From NCBI GenBank assembly GCA_036278435.1, contig DASULA010000119.1, forward strand, positions 1 to 23,456: a DNA stretch of 23,456 bases. The letters are read 5' to 3'. Shown here piece after piece: positions 13,371-20,190 of the stretch. This DNA is from DASULA01 sp036278435. GTDB lineage: Bacteria; Actinomycetota; Actinomycetes; Mycobacteriales; DASULA01. How positions within the stretch are numbered: position 1 is the first letter of the stretch; the number at the start of each line of letters is the position of its first letter. The position numbers and the translations under genes are program-made. Below the pieces are notes generated by a model. The model had not been told where the DNA came from, did no database searches, and worked only from the letters and a program-made list of their open reading frames with translations.

Positions 13371-14017
13371 TCAGGAACCCGTGGTGATCTGGGTGGACCA
13401 GGCAACCAGTCGGTCGCGCACGGCGGCGGCTTCGGCCGCGGTCAGGCCGTAGGGTTCGAATGCCGCGTCGGGTAGCCGGCCGGCGTTGGCCAGGGCCTCG
13501 GCGAACATCCGTGCGTTGAATCCCGGGTCGTGCTCGGTGGCCAGCCGCATCAGTTCGTCCAGGGTGTACCGGCCGGACCGCAGCACGCCCTCCACGTCGA
13601 TGTAGTCGCGCACCGCTCCCCGACCGAACAGGGCACACGCCTTGTTGGCCACGGCGTCATCAGGGTGGAGCACCGGGCCGATCGCCAGCCGGGTCGGCGG
13701 GTAGGCACGCCAATCCAGGCCCAGTTCGAGGTGCTCGTCACCTCGGTAGACGGATCGGTGACCTTCAACCGGGCGAACGTGCCACCCTGACGCGAGATGG
13801 TCACGTCCAGGCCATCCCCTTTCAGCGCGGTCACCACGGCCTCGACGGCGGCCGGGAAGTCCCGCTCGGCCGCCATGGTGCTGAACAGGTCGACGTCCTC
13901 GGAGAGCCGGTCGGTGAACCCGTGCGCGGCCACCGCGTAACCGCCGGCCAGGCAGAATCCGTACTGGTCGGCCGCGGGCAGGCTGACCCGGATCAGACGC
14001 TGGTGAAACGGGTCCAT
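13371..14017 (-). pseudogene. frameshifted AbiEii-like nucleotidyltransferase
   Basis: From ATG 14017 the first frame encodes MDPFHQRLIRVSLPAADQYG followed by the nucleotidyltransferase signature: GG at residues 25-26 and D41-V-D43 (SEDVDLF). This is the arrangement of AbiEii/AbiGii toxins (DUF1814-type). After TDPSTEV, near 13720-13750, this frame loses sense. A second frame takes over with HLELGLDWRAYPPTRLAIGPVLHPDDAVANKACALFGRGAVRDYIDV and runs to TGA 13371. One missing base (or a -1 shift) joins the halves into about 215 aa. Family members transfer nucleotides to RNA or protein targets and act as toxins. The frameshift may be real inactivation or a sequencing error. Its start overlaps the partner gene by 25 bp. 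Confidence 0.8.
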
Positions 14018-14376
14018 GACCAGCCTGAGGTTCGGGGTCGGGGGATGTCTACGGCATCGGCCGGACGTAGTTCGGGGAAGCGGTCCTCCCACAGCCGGTG
14101 TATCCGGTCGGGCAGGAACAGCCGGTGCCAGATCTGGCGCAGCAGCCGGGCGTTCAGGTGGCGGCGCAGGTCGTCGTCGGACGTCGCCTCGCGAAGTACG
14201 ACTTCGTACATCAGGCCAAGTTCGCCCGGTTCGTCCAGGTTGTAGGTGCGCTGTTCTGACCAGTCCAGGTGTTTCGGCAAGGTGACGCGGCCGCCCGTCG
14301 GCCCGGTCAGCTCGTCGAGAGTGTCCGGTGCCGTGTACGGGCGGTTGTCCGCGTACAACCGTCGTTCCTCAGCCAC
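13993..14376 (-). CDS. small partner gene of the AbiEii-like nucleotidyltransferase (putative antitoxin)
   Basis: The product is 127 aa: AEERRLYADNRPYTAPDTLDE-type start, then THLPKHLDWS-like and YNLDEPGELGLMYEVVLREA segments, and a helical part DDDLRRHLNARLLRQIWHRLFLPDRIHRLWEDRFPELR. It is charged and soluble, without a recognised DNA-binding motif. It precedes and overlaps the nucleotidyltransferase, as antitoxin genes often do; the antitoxin role is inferred from order alone. GTG 14376 is chosen because a CATAAT -10 element lies 6 nt upstream and there is no Shine-Dalgarno, giving a leaderless start. Confidence 0.75.
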   Translation of the reverse strand: MAEERRLYADNRPYTAPDTLDELTGPTGGRVTLPKHLDWSEQRTYNLDEPGELGLMYEVVLREATSDDDLRRHLNARLLRQIWHRLFLPDRIHRLWEDRFPELRPADAVDIPRPRTSGWSWTRFTSV

Positions 14377-14382
14377 AGGACC

Positions 14383-14388
14383 ATTATG
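14383..14388 (-). promoter_or_regulatory. -10 box of a probable leaderless promoter for the 14376 gene
   Basis: CATAAT on the minus strand is followed by 6 nt and then GTG 14376. The spacing matches the leaderless promoter of the HIT gene at 5505. Confidence 0.45.
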
Positions 14389-14958
14389 CCGTCCCCCGCC
14401 GACCACCCGCGCCGGCCACTCCTGCCGGGAACCGGGACCGGGGCGGGCGCGTCCCAGCAGGGAGACGACCGTGCGATCGGAAAGTGGGGATGTGCGGTGG
14501 GGGTCTCACGGCGGAGCCTGCGCTGGGCGGTGCCCACCATCGCCCTCGTGGTGCTGTTGGCGTGGGGCGTGTTGGGTGGCGGTATCCGGCTCGGAGCGGC
14601 ACCCGCTCCGGCCGGACCGTCCCCGGCCGGACCGTTCCCGACCGGGGAGGTCACGGTAGGCGGTGGTCCCTTGGTCGTGCCGTTGCCGACGGATCATCTC
14701 CGGCGAATCCGGCTGCTGCCAGCCGCACCGCATGACGCACGCCGGTTGACCTGGAACCTGTTCGGCCGGCAGGACGGCGGCCGAAAGCTCCTGCTCTTCG
14801 TGGATGTGAGCTGCACCCGGATCGTTGGGGCCATCGCGTCGGAGCTAGGTTCCATCGGATGCAGGGTCGCCAGGCTGTACAGGTCGGCGGTTGGCGGCTC
14901 AGCCTCACCGGCAGCGACGAGCCGCACCAGCAGTGGTGTGTTGGTCCAGTTCGCGTAG
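14386..14958 (+). CDS. hypothetical protein with one membrane segment (uncertain)
   Basis: The ORF is 190 aa from ATG 14386, or shorter from GTG 14497. One hydrophobic segment (LRWAVPTIALVVLLAWGVLGGG) is followed by a Pro/Ala-rich stretch and a short C-terminal part containing GGRKLLLFVDVSCTRIVGAIASELGSIG. It matches no family I recognise. Codon third positions are less GC-biased than in neighbouring genes. From about 14860 onward the opposite strand reads as well or better, so the 3' end may be false or the gene truncated. It is divergent from the AbiE-like pair. Confidence 0.35.
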   Translation: MPSPADHPRRPLLPGTGTGAGASQQGDDRAIGKWGCAVGVSRRSLRWAVPTIALVVLLAWGVLGGGIRLGAAPAPAGPSPAGPFPTGEVTVGGGPLVVPLPTDHLRRIRLLPAAPHDARRLTWNLFGRQDGGRKLLLFVDVSCTRIVGAIASELGSIGCRVARLYRSAVGGSASPAATSRTSSGVLVQFA

Positions 14959-14987
14959 GCCGAGCTTTCCCACGGTTCCAAATCCAT
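14694..14987 (-). CDS. uncertain small ORF coupled to the second DUF397 gene
   Basis: The ORF is 97 aa, beginning MDLEPWESSAYANWTNTPLL. Its ATG shares a base with the TGA of the DUF397 gene (TGATG), the coupling style used elsewhere in this window. The first ~45 residues look protein-like. The second half is Arg/Ser/Pro-rich and looks like the shadow of the plus-strand ORF. It may be a truncated gene whose 3' part was replaced. No family is recognised. Confidence 0.25.
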   Translation of the reverse strand: MDLEPWESSAYANWTNTPLLVRLVAAGEAEPPTADLYSLATLHPMEPSSDAMAPTIRVQLTSTKSRSFRPPSCRPNRFQVNRRASCGAAGSSRIRRR

Positions 14988-15205
14988 CACGTGTCGAGAC
15001 GGTGGGTCTTGACGGCGGTGAGGAAGATGGTCCACTGCTCGCGGGTATAGACCAGCGTGGGGCCGGTGCGGTGCTTGCTGTGTCGGACCGCGACCCGCCC
15101 CGACCCGTCGGTTAGCCGCCCGGCCTCCACACAGTTCCCGCCTGTGTTGCTGCTGTTGCTGCTGACATGCCAGGCGACTCCGGTGGACGCGTTCGAGGGG
15201 TTCAC
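14987..15205 (-). CDS. DUF397 domain protein, copy 2
   Basis: The product is 72 aa. The DUF397 pattern is complete: WHVSSNSSNTGGNCVEAG, then VAVRHSKHRTGPTLVYTREQWTIFLTAVK. These small actinobacterial proteins occur with XRE/DUF5753 regulators; in Streptomyces such pairs (whiJ-type, Scr1/Scr2) affect development and antibiotic production. The usual first Ser of SSYS is replaced (SSNSSN). It starts at GTG 15205 with only a distant GGAG. It is a tandem duplicate of the gene at 15228-15464, with an offset of 241 bp in the shared DNA. Confidence 0.85.
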   Translation of the reverse strand: MNPSNASTGVAWHVSSNSSNTGGNCVEAGRLTDGSGRVAVRHSKHRTGPTLVYTREQWTIFLTAVKTHRLDT

Positions 15206-15383
15206 GACTATTCCATGGCTCCGGAGATCAGCGGATCAGGTCGTCGTGCTTGAGCGCGGCAAGGAAGGCGGTCCAGGCGGCGTGGGTGTAGATCAGGGTT
15301 GGGCCGGTGCGATGCTTGCTGTGCCGGACCGCGACCCGCCCCGACCCGTCCGTCAACCCCCCCGCCTCCACACAGTTCCCGCC
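15044..15383 (-). repeat. tandem duplication carrying the two DUF397 genes
   Basis: About 98 bp at 15044-15142 recurs at 15285-15383 with a constant 241-bp offset and few substitutions, including identical runs such as GACCCGCCCCGACCCGTC and CACACAGTTCCCGCC. The high DNA identity across the coding core indicates a fairly recent duplication or gene conversion. Confidence 0.8.
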
Positions 15384-15464
15384 GTTGTTGGTGCTGTAGC
15401 TGCTGATGTGCCAGCGCACACCAGCGAGCGGATCGTCTGGCCGATGAGCGGGTACCACGTTCAC
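15228..15464 (-). CDS. DUF397 domain protein, copy 1
   Basis: The product is 78 aa, with the canonical core VRWHISSYSTNNGGNCVEAG and VAVRHSKHRTGPTLIYTHAAWTAFLAALK. GTG 15464 overlaps the TGA of the XRE/DUF5753 gene (GTGA), so regulator and DUF397 protein are made in a coupled ratio. In characterised Streptomyces pairs the DUF397 protein modulates its cognate HTH regulator, and that is the expected role here. It is followed 22 bp later by its duplicate. Confidence 0.92.
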   Translation of the reverse strand: MNVVPAHRPDDPLAGVRWHISSYSTNNGGNCVEAGGLTDGSGRVAVRHSKHRTGPTLIYTHAAWTAFLAALKHDDLIR

Positions 15465-16318
15465 GACTTCTCCTTAGCCGCCGCCGAGATCAGCTTCACG
15501 GACTGGGCAACGCCGAGGGCAGCCGCCCGGAGTCGATCGTAACTCCGTGCGAAGCGTTCGGTCTCCGGCGATTCGACATACAACCGGCCGGCGAGTGTCT
15601 CCACGTAGGCGACGTCTGGGTAGGGCTCAGACCGTTCGAACACCATGAACATCCCGTCCAGACCAGCGTGAGCGCCACAGGTGAGCGGCAGCACCTGGAT
15701 CTGTACGGACGGCTGGCCAGCGAGGTCGAGCAGGTGCGTGAGTTGAGCGCGAAGGATCTTGCGGGAGCCGATCGGTCGATGCAGAGTCGACTCATCGAGC
15801 ACAATGGACAGATCAGGCGCATCCACTGTATGGAGCACCCGTTGGCGGGCCAGGCGCAACTCGATCCATCGGTCGATCTGCTCGTCCGTGGTACCGGTGT
15901 CGGCCGCGTTGCGGATCAACGACTCGGCATACTCCCGGGTCTGGGCCAGCCCAGGAACGATCATCGCGTCGTAGGAGCAGATGCGCCGGGCGCGTTGCTC
16001 CAGCCACACGTAGTCGACGAACTGCTGGTCGACCGCGTCGGCGTAGCCGTCCCACCAGCCCTTGCGCCACACCTCCTCGGCAAGGTGGAGCAGTTCACGC
16101 CGCTTGCGACCCTGCGACACCTTGTACAGGTCCAGCAGCGCGAGCAGGTCGCCGCGCCGGATCGGGTACTCGGCCGACTCGAACCGGCTGATGGTGCCGG
16201 CGTTGCGCTGGAGGTACTCCGCGGCGTCGTCCAGCGTCATGCCGGTCGTGGTGCGCAGGTCTTTCAGTTGCGCGCCCAACCACTGAGCGCGCAGCGTCGG
16301 CTGCCTTCGTGTGGCCAT
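15461..16318 (-). CDS. XRE-family transcriptional regulator with DUF5753 domain
   Basis: The product is 285 aa. The N-terminal helix-turn-helix (LRAQWLGAQLKDLRTTTGMTLDDAAEYLQRNAGTISRFESAEYPI, about 8-55) binds DNA. The DUF5753 domain (about 105-280) has its signatures YDAMIVPGLAQTREYAESLIR, RQRVLHTVDAPDLSIVLDESTLHRPIGS and VQIQVLPLTCGAHAGLDGMFMVF. This is the abundant actinobacterial regulator type paired with DUF397. ATG 16318 has no clear Shine-Dalgarno. It heads a three- or four-gene cluster with two DUF397 genes and is divergent from an unknown gene; two palindromes lie in the shared promoter region and are candidate binding sites. Confidence 0.95.
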   Translation of the reverse strand: MATRRQPTLRAQWLGAQLKDLRTTTGMTLDDAAEYLQRNAGTISRFESAEYPIRRGDLLALLDLYKVSQGRKRRELLHLAEEVWRKGWWDGYADAVDQQFVDYVWLEQRARRICSYDAMIVPGLAQTREYAESLIRNAADTGTTDEQIDRWIELRLARQRVLHTVDAPDLSIVLDESTLHRPIGSRKILRAQLTHLLDLAGQPSVQIQVLPLTCGAHAGLDGMFMVFERSEPYPDVAYVETLAGRLYVESPETERFARSYDRLRAAALGVAQSVKLISAAAKEKS

Positions 16319-16354
16319 GGCGCCATGCTGGCGTCACAGAGCCGTCATGGACAA

Positions 16355-16370
16355 TCACCTGATCGGGTGA
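16355..16370. promoter_or_regulatory. near-perfect 16-bp inverted repeat in the divergent promoter region
   Basis: TCACC-TGATCG-GGTGA is palindromic except for one symmetrical pair. It lies 37 bp upstream of the XRE start. It is a candidate operator for the XRE/DUF5753 protein. Confidence 0.45.
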
Positions 16371-16379
16371 GTTTGTCTA

Positions 16380-16393
16380 TCACAAGCTTGTGA
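16380..16393. promoter_or_regulatory. perfect 14-bp palindrome in the divergent promoter region
   Basis: TCACAAGCTTGTGA reads identically on both strands, 9 bp from the other palindrome and between the XRE gene and the gene at 16500. Minus-strand TTGTGA in it could also serve as a -35 element. It is a likely regulator site. Confidence 0.5.
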
Positions 16394-16499
16394 GAGCCGT
16401 TTCTGCGTGCCAAGGTGCGCAGATCAGTAGGTAGGCCGGGGCGGGCTGCGTGTGGAAGCCCAGGACCGCCCCGGCCCTCTCACCGGCGAAGGGAGTCCC

Positions 16500-16940
16500 A
16501 TGCGAGACATCTCCGATTCCGGCTGCCCGCCTGTCTACCACACCCCTGGGGAGCTGGTTGTGGATGTGCTGTGTCGGATCATGTGGGTGGCGTTGGGGTG
16601 CTACGACGAGACCGCCGACTACGTGTACGGCCACGAGCACCTGACCACGTACCGGACCTGGACCGACTACGACGAGGTGGACTCCTTCGAGGTGGTCCGG
16701 ATCACCCCGGACAACGCGGTGGCGCACGGCTACCTGCCCACCCAGTGCGGGCTGAAGGTCCGCTACGACACCCACTGGGTGGCCGATGTGGACACCCTGG
16801 CCGACGCCCGCACGCTCATCGGCCTGGCGTCTGGCACCGAGGTGGCGCTGGTTCCCGAGGACAGCCGGTGGATGCGCCGCTGGGTACCCGGCCCGGCCGG
16901 CGGCGTCGGCCGCCCGGTCCGCGCGCTGGTGGCCCGGTGA
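16500..16940 (+). CDS. hypothetical protein, 146 aa
   Basis: The ORF begins MRDISDSGCPPVYHTPGELV. It is acidic and Tyr/Trp/His-rich (DETADYVYGHEHLTTYRTWTDYDEVDSF), soluble, with no signal peptide and no motif I recognise. ATG 16500 has GAAGGGAG 5-6 nt upstream, a good site, and third-position GC is high throughout, so it is probably a true gene. It is divergent from the XRE/DUF5753-DUF397 cluster and may share its operators, which makes it a possible target or partner. It is convergent with the GNAT gene, with only 3 bp between stops. Confidence 0.75.
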   Translation: MRDISDSGCPPVYHTPGELVVDVLCRIMWVALGCYDETADYVYGHEHLTTYRTWTDYDEVDSFEVVRITPDNAVAHGYLPTQCGLKVRYDTHWVADVDTLADARTLIGLASGTEVALVPEDSRWMRRWVPGPAGGVGRPVRALVAR

Positions 16941-16943
16941 GCC

Positions 16944-17942
16944 TCAGCCGACCGGCCGGGTCCACTCGCACCAGACGTCGGCGGTCCGGTACCCAAGCCG
17001 GTGGTTCACCGCGAGCATGTGGGTGTTCTCGGCCGCGTTGAACGTCTCGTACCGGGTCACGTGCGGCTCCGCCTCGGCCAGCCACACCACCATGGCCGCC
17101 TTCAGCCACAGTCCGAACCCGCGCCCCCGGTAGCCGGCCAGCACGGTCGTGTCGTCCTGCTCGGCCACCGGGGCGCCGTCCATCACGTCCACCTCGGTGA
17201 GGCCGGCCAGCGCCCCGGTGGCGTCCTGGCGGACGGCCAGCACGTACGGCCGCTCACCCCAGCCGGCCAGCGCCTTCTCGGTACGCCGGATCCGCTCGGC
17301 GGTCAACGTCACCGGCCGCCAGTCCACCTTCCCGGTCGGCGCGTCGTTCATGCCGGCCTGGGCAACGGCGTAGGCGCCGATCAGCTCGTCCGGGCACCGG
17401 CCGGCCCACCGCACCAGCGAGAACCCGTCCGTGCGGGCGTCGGCGCCGGCGGCCAGCCGCGCCACCTCGGCCGGGTCAGTCTCGGCGATACCCAGCACGC
17501 CGCGCAGGCCGTCATGCCCCTTGGCCATGCCCATCGCCTCGGCGAACGCCGCGCCCGGCCCGGACTCAGGCGAGAACGCGAACAGCGTGGTCACGCCCCG
17601 CCCGGCCAGCGTCCCGGCCGCCGTGTCGAACAGGGTCCGCCCGATTCCGTGCCGCCGGGCGTCCGGGTGCACCCGGACGTCCACGTTGGCCAGGTGGGCG
17701 TTCTCGTACCCGTGCCGGGTCAGCACCACCCCGCCGAGCAGCCGGCCGGATGCGTCCCGGGCGAACCAGCGCCGCCGCTCGCCGCTGGCCGGGGTCATCA
17801 GCCGGCGGACCGACTGCCAGTACACCGGCGGCGGGTCGTCGGGCAGGTCCACCCGGCGGGCGGCCAGGTTCAGCTCGTGCCAGTCCCGCCGGTCGGCCTC
17901 AAACGGCACGTCCGGGTCAATCTCGACGATCCCCAAATCCAC
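16944..17942 (-). CDS. double-domain GNAT acetyltransferase, copy 1
   Basis: The product is 332 aa with two GNAT folds in tandem, a layout shared with mycothiol synthase. The N-terminal domain has an acetyl-CoA-loop-like motif VRVHPDARRHGIGRTLFDTA (R/Q-x-x-G-x-G/A). The C-terminal domain has TTVLAGYRGRGFGLWLKAAM, followed by YETFNAAENTHMLAVNHRLGYR, the conserved N-x-x-x-N-x-x-M-x-x-x-N-x-x-L-G-Y ending. GTG 17942 has AAGAAGGG 8 nt upstream. It is the last and most diverged of three tandem paralogues, its N-terminus (MDLGIVEIDPD) being shortened or replaced. The substrate is unknown. Confidence 0.92.
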   Translation of the reverse strand: MDLGIVEIDPDVPFEADRRDWHELNLAARRVDLPDDPPPVYWQSVRRLMTPASGERRRWFARDASGRLLGGVVLTRHGYENAHLANVDVRVHPDARRHGIGRTLFDTAAGTLAGRGVTTLFAFSPESGPGAAFAEAMGMAKGHDGLRGVLGIAETDPAEVARLAAGADARTDGFSLVRWAGRCPDELIGAYAVAQAGMNDAPTGKVDWRPVTLTAERIRRTEKALAGWGERPYVLAVRQDATGALAGLTEVDVMDGAPVAEQDDTTVLAGYRGRGFGLWLKAAMVVWLAEAEPHVTRYETFNAAENTHMLAVNHRLGYRTADVWCEWTRPVG

Positions 17943-18014
17943 CGGTGCGGCCCTTCTTGATCGCTTGCTGTCTGGCCCGGTCGTGCGGTTTTCTCGCGAA
18001 AATTTGGAGCGTCG

Positions 18015-18998
18015 CTAGGGCAGGGGCTGGCGCAGTACCTGCCAGGAGCCCACGGCGCGGTAGCCGAGCCGCTCGTTGATCGCGATCATGTGCTGGTTCT
18101 CTGCGGCGTTCCCGGTCTCGTGCTCGGTCACGTGCGGTTCGACCTCGGACAGCCAGCGGATCATGGCCGCCTTGACCCACAGGCCGAACCCCCGCCCCCG
18201 GTAGCGTTCCAGCACGGTGGTCGATCCCTGGTGGGCCCGCACCGAGTCCGGGCTGACGAACATCTCGGTGAGCCCGGCGATCGTGCCGGTGGACCGGTCC
18301 CGCACCGCCACCACGTACCGGCGCCATCCCCGGCGGACCGAGGTGCCCTCGCGTACCCGCATCCGCGGGCCGGTCAGGCTCTCCGGCCGCCAGTCCAGCT
18401 CGCCGGTCGGCGCGTCGTTCATGCCGTTGCGGGCCGCCGAATAGGCCTCCAGCCACTCGTCCGGACACCGGTCCACCCAGCGCACCAGGTCGAAGCCGTC
18501 GGTGCGCGCCGCCGCGCCGGCCGCCAGGCCGTGCACCGAGGCGTCCACACCGGACATCTGGAGTATCCGGCGGACCTCCTCCAGCGCCGGGCGCATGCCC
18601 ATCGCCTGGGCGAAGGCCACGCCCGGCCCACCGGCGAGTACCCAGGTCTCGAACTCGGTGCGCCCCTCGGCCAGCGCCACCGACCGGGCGTGCCCGAACA
18701 GGACCCGGCCGATCCCGGCCCGCCGGGCGTCCGGCCGCACCCGGATGCCGACTTCGGCGGAGTGGGCGTTCTCGAAGGCGGCCAGCACCAGCGTGACGCC
18801 TCCGACGATGTCGCCCGCGGACCGGGTGAACCAGGTCGACCGCCGGTCTTCGTCGCCGATCAGCGGCCCGAGCGTGTCCGCTCGCGGCGGGTCCGGTTCA
18901 CCAGGCAGGTCGAACCGGTCGGTGGCCACGCAGAACTCGTGCCAGGCGTGCAGTTCGGCGGCCGGCGCGGTGTCCGGGTCCATCGGGTCCAAGCGCAT
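18015..18998 (-). CDS. double-domain GNAT acetyltransferase, copy 2
   Basis: The product is 327 aa with the same two-domain layout: VRPDARRAGIGRVLFGHA in the N-terminal domain and TTVLERYRGRGFGLWVKAAM in the C-terminal one, then NAAENQHMIAINERLGYR. It is closer to copy 3 than to copy 1 throughout (shared DPDT ... HAWHEFCVATDRFD start and RCPDEWLEAYSAA). Start ATG 18998 is chosen by alignment with GTG 20124 of copy 3; CGGAGG is immediately adjacent, too close for a normal ribosome-binding site. The TATCCA at 19010-19005 sits 6 nt upstream, which would allow a leaderless start. Confidence 0.92.
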   Translation of the reverse strand: MRLDPMDPDTAPAAELHAWHEFCVATDRFDLPGEPDPPRADTLGPLIGDEDRRSTWFTRSAGDIVGGVTLVLAAFENAHSAEVGIRVRPDARRAGIGRVLFGHARSVALAEGRTEFETWVLAGGPGVAFAQAMGMRPALEEVRRILQMSGVDASVHGLAAGAAARTDGFDLVRWVDRCPDEWLEAYSAARNGMNDAPTGELDWRPESLTGPRMRVREGTSVRRGWRRYVVAVRDRSTGTIAGLTEMFVSPDSVRAHQGSTTVLERYRGRGFGLWVKAAMIRWLSEVEPHVTEHETGNAAENQHMIAINERLGYRAVGSWQVLRQPLP

Positions 18999-19004
18999 CC
19001 TCCG

Positions 19005-19045
19005 TGGATACCCGGTTCCGGCCCGCCCGTGCCACCGAATTACCG
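19005..19045 (-). promoter_or_regulatory. conserved upstream block of GNAT copy 2
   Basis: Minus strand: CGGTAATTCGGTGG (19045-19032), 18 nt, then GGGTATCCA (19013-19005), 6 nt, then the start codon. The same two words occur before copy 3 with a 17-nt gap. The intervening sequence differs, so the words appear to be under selection, probably as promoter or activator elements. Confidence 0.5.
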
Positions 19046-19125
19046 GACGGCCGGGTTCACCTCGGGCCAATCCCGCAGACCCCGTTCACCGGATGTCCAC
19101 CGATACGGCGGCCCGCCGGCCAGAA

Positions 19126-20124
19126 CTACCCGAGGACCAGTTTCCAGGCCTGCCAGGGGTCCACCACGTGGTAGCCGAGTCGTTCGTTGACCGCGATCAT
19201 GTGCCTGTTCTCCGCGGCGTTCCACGTTTGGTACTCGCTGACCCGCGGCTCCACCTCGGACAGCCAGCGCAGCATGTCGGCCTTGAGCCACAGGCCGAAC
19301 CCGCGGCCTCGGTAGGGTCCGAGCACCGTGGTCTCCTCCTGGGCCGCGCGCGGGGTGTCCGGGCTGACGAACACCTGGGTGAACCCGGCGATCGCGCCGG
19401 TGGACCGCTCGCGGACCGCCACCACGTGCCGGCGCGACCCTCGGCGCACCGCGGCGTCCTCCAGCATCCGCACCCGCTTCCCGGTGGTGGTCACCGGCCG
19501 CCAGTCGATGTCGCCCAGCGGCACGTCGTTCATGCCGTCAATGGCCGCCGCGTAGGCCTCCAGCCACTCGTCCGGGCAGTGGTCGATCCAGCGCACCAGG
19601 TCGAACCCGTCCGGCCGGGAGGCTGCCCCGGCGGCCAACTCGGCCACCGCCTCGACGTCCACGTCGGACACCCGCAGCACCCGGCGGATCTCCTCCAGCG
19701 CCGGGCGCATCCCCATCGCCTCGACGAACGCCGCGCCCGGCCCACCGGCCTGGGCCCAGGTCTCGAACTCGGTGCGCCCGTCAGCGACCGCCGCCGCCCG
19801 GGCCCGCTCGAACAGCGCCCGACCGATCCCGGCCCGCCGGTCGGCCGGCCGCACCCGGACGTCGAACTCGGCGTAGTGGGTGTTCTCGTAACCGGTCAGC
19901 ATCAGGGTGATGCCTCCGACGATCTCCCCGCCGCCGTCACCGCCGGACCGGGCAAACCAGGTGAGCCGGCGGTCCTCGCCGGCGATCAGCCCGCCAACCG
20001 TGGACGCGCGGGGCGGATCCGGCTCGCCGGGGTAGTCGAACCGGTCGGTGGCCACGCAGAATTCGTGCCAGGCGTCCAGGTCGGCCGCACCCGCGGTGTC
20101 CGGGTCGATCGCATCGATGCGCAC
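19126..20124 (-). CDS. double-domain GNAT acetyltransferase, copy 3
   Basis: The product is 332 aa. Acetyl-CoA loops are VRPADRRAGIGRALFERA and TTVLGPYRGRGFGLWLKADM; the C-terminal NAAENRHMIAVNERLGYH motif is intact. The Glu/Trp-rich N-terminal segment DAWHEFCVATDRFDYPGEPDPPRA is shared with copy 2. GTG 20124 is chosen because it aligns with copy 2 and follows TATCCA by 6 nt; a longer frame to 20160 has no family support. It is the first of the three in transcription order and lies after a hairpin that could end the iron transporter operon. Confidence 0.92.
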   Translation of the reverse strand: MRIDAIDPDTAGAADLDAWHEFCVATDRFDYPGEPDPPRASTVGGLIAGEDRRLTWFARSGGDGGGEIVGGITLMLTGYENTHYAEFDVRVRPADRRAGIGRALFERARAAAVADGRTEFETWAQAGGPGAAFVEAMGMRPALEEIRRVLRVSDVDVEAVAELAAGAASRPDGFDLVRWIDHCPDEWLEAYAAAIDGMNDVPLGDIDWRPVTTTGKRVRMLEDAAVRRGSRRHVVAVRERSTGAIAGFTQVFVSPDTPRAAQEETTVLGPYRGRGFGLWLKADMLRWLSEVEPRVSEYQTWNAAENRHMIAVNERLGYHVVDPWQAWKLVLG

Positions 20125-20130
20125 CTTCAA

Positions 20131-20170
20131 TGGATACCCCCGGCGTCCAACCGGCACCACCGAATTACCG
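20131..20170 (-). promoter_or_regulatory. conserved upstream block of GNAT copy 3
   Basis: Minus strand: CGGTAATTCGGTGG (20170-20157), a 17-nt gap, then GGGTATCCA (20139-20131), then 6 nt to GTG 20124. It mirrors the block before copy 2. TATCCA is a plausible -10 of a leaderless promoter; no standard -35 is seen. Confidence 0.5.
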
Positions 20171-20175
20171 CCGGC

Positions 20176-20190
20176 CCGCGTCGGCCGCGG
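20176..20190 (-). terminator. hairpin after the iron permease gene
   Basis: CCGCG (20176-20180) and CGCGG (20186-20190) form a 5-bp stem with a 5-nt loop, immediately after the permease stop codon at 20191-20193. There is no U-tract. Confidence 0.35.

Noticed and set aside
12876..13475. 199-aa plus-strand ORF and the 167-aa minus-strand ORF (12902-13405) across the palindrome array
   Set aside because: Both are by-products of the repeat array: repeated motifs such as LLHMWSGPG, no ribosome-binding site, both strands equally open, and no codon bias.
20054..20160. Start of GNAT copy 3 at 20160
   Set aside because: Alignment with copy 2 and the shared TATCCA-N6 context support GTG 20124.
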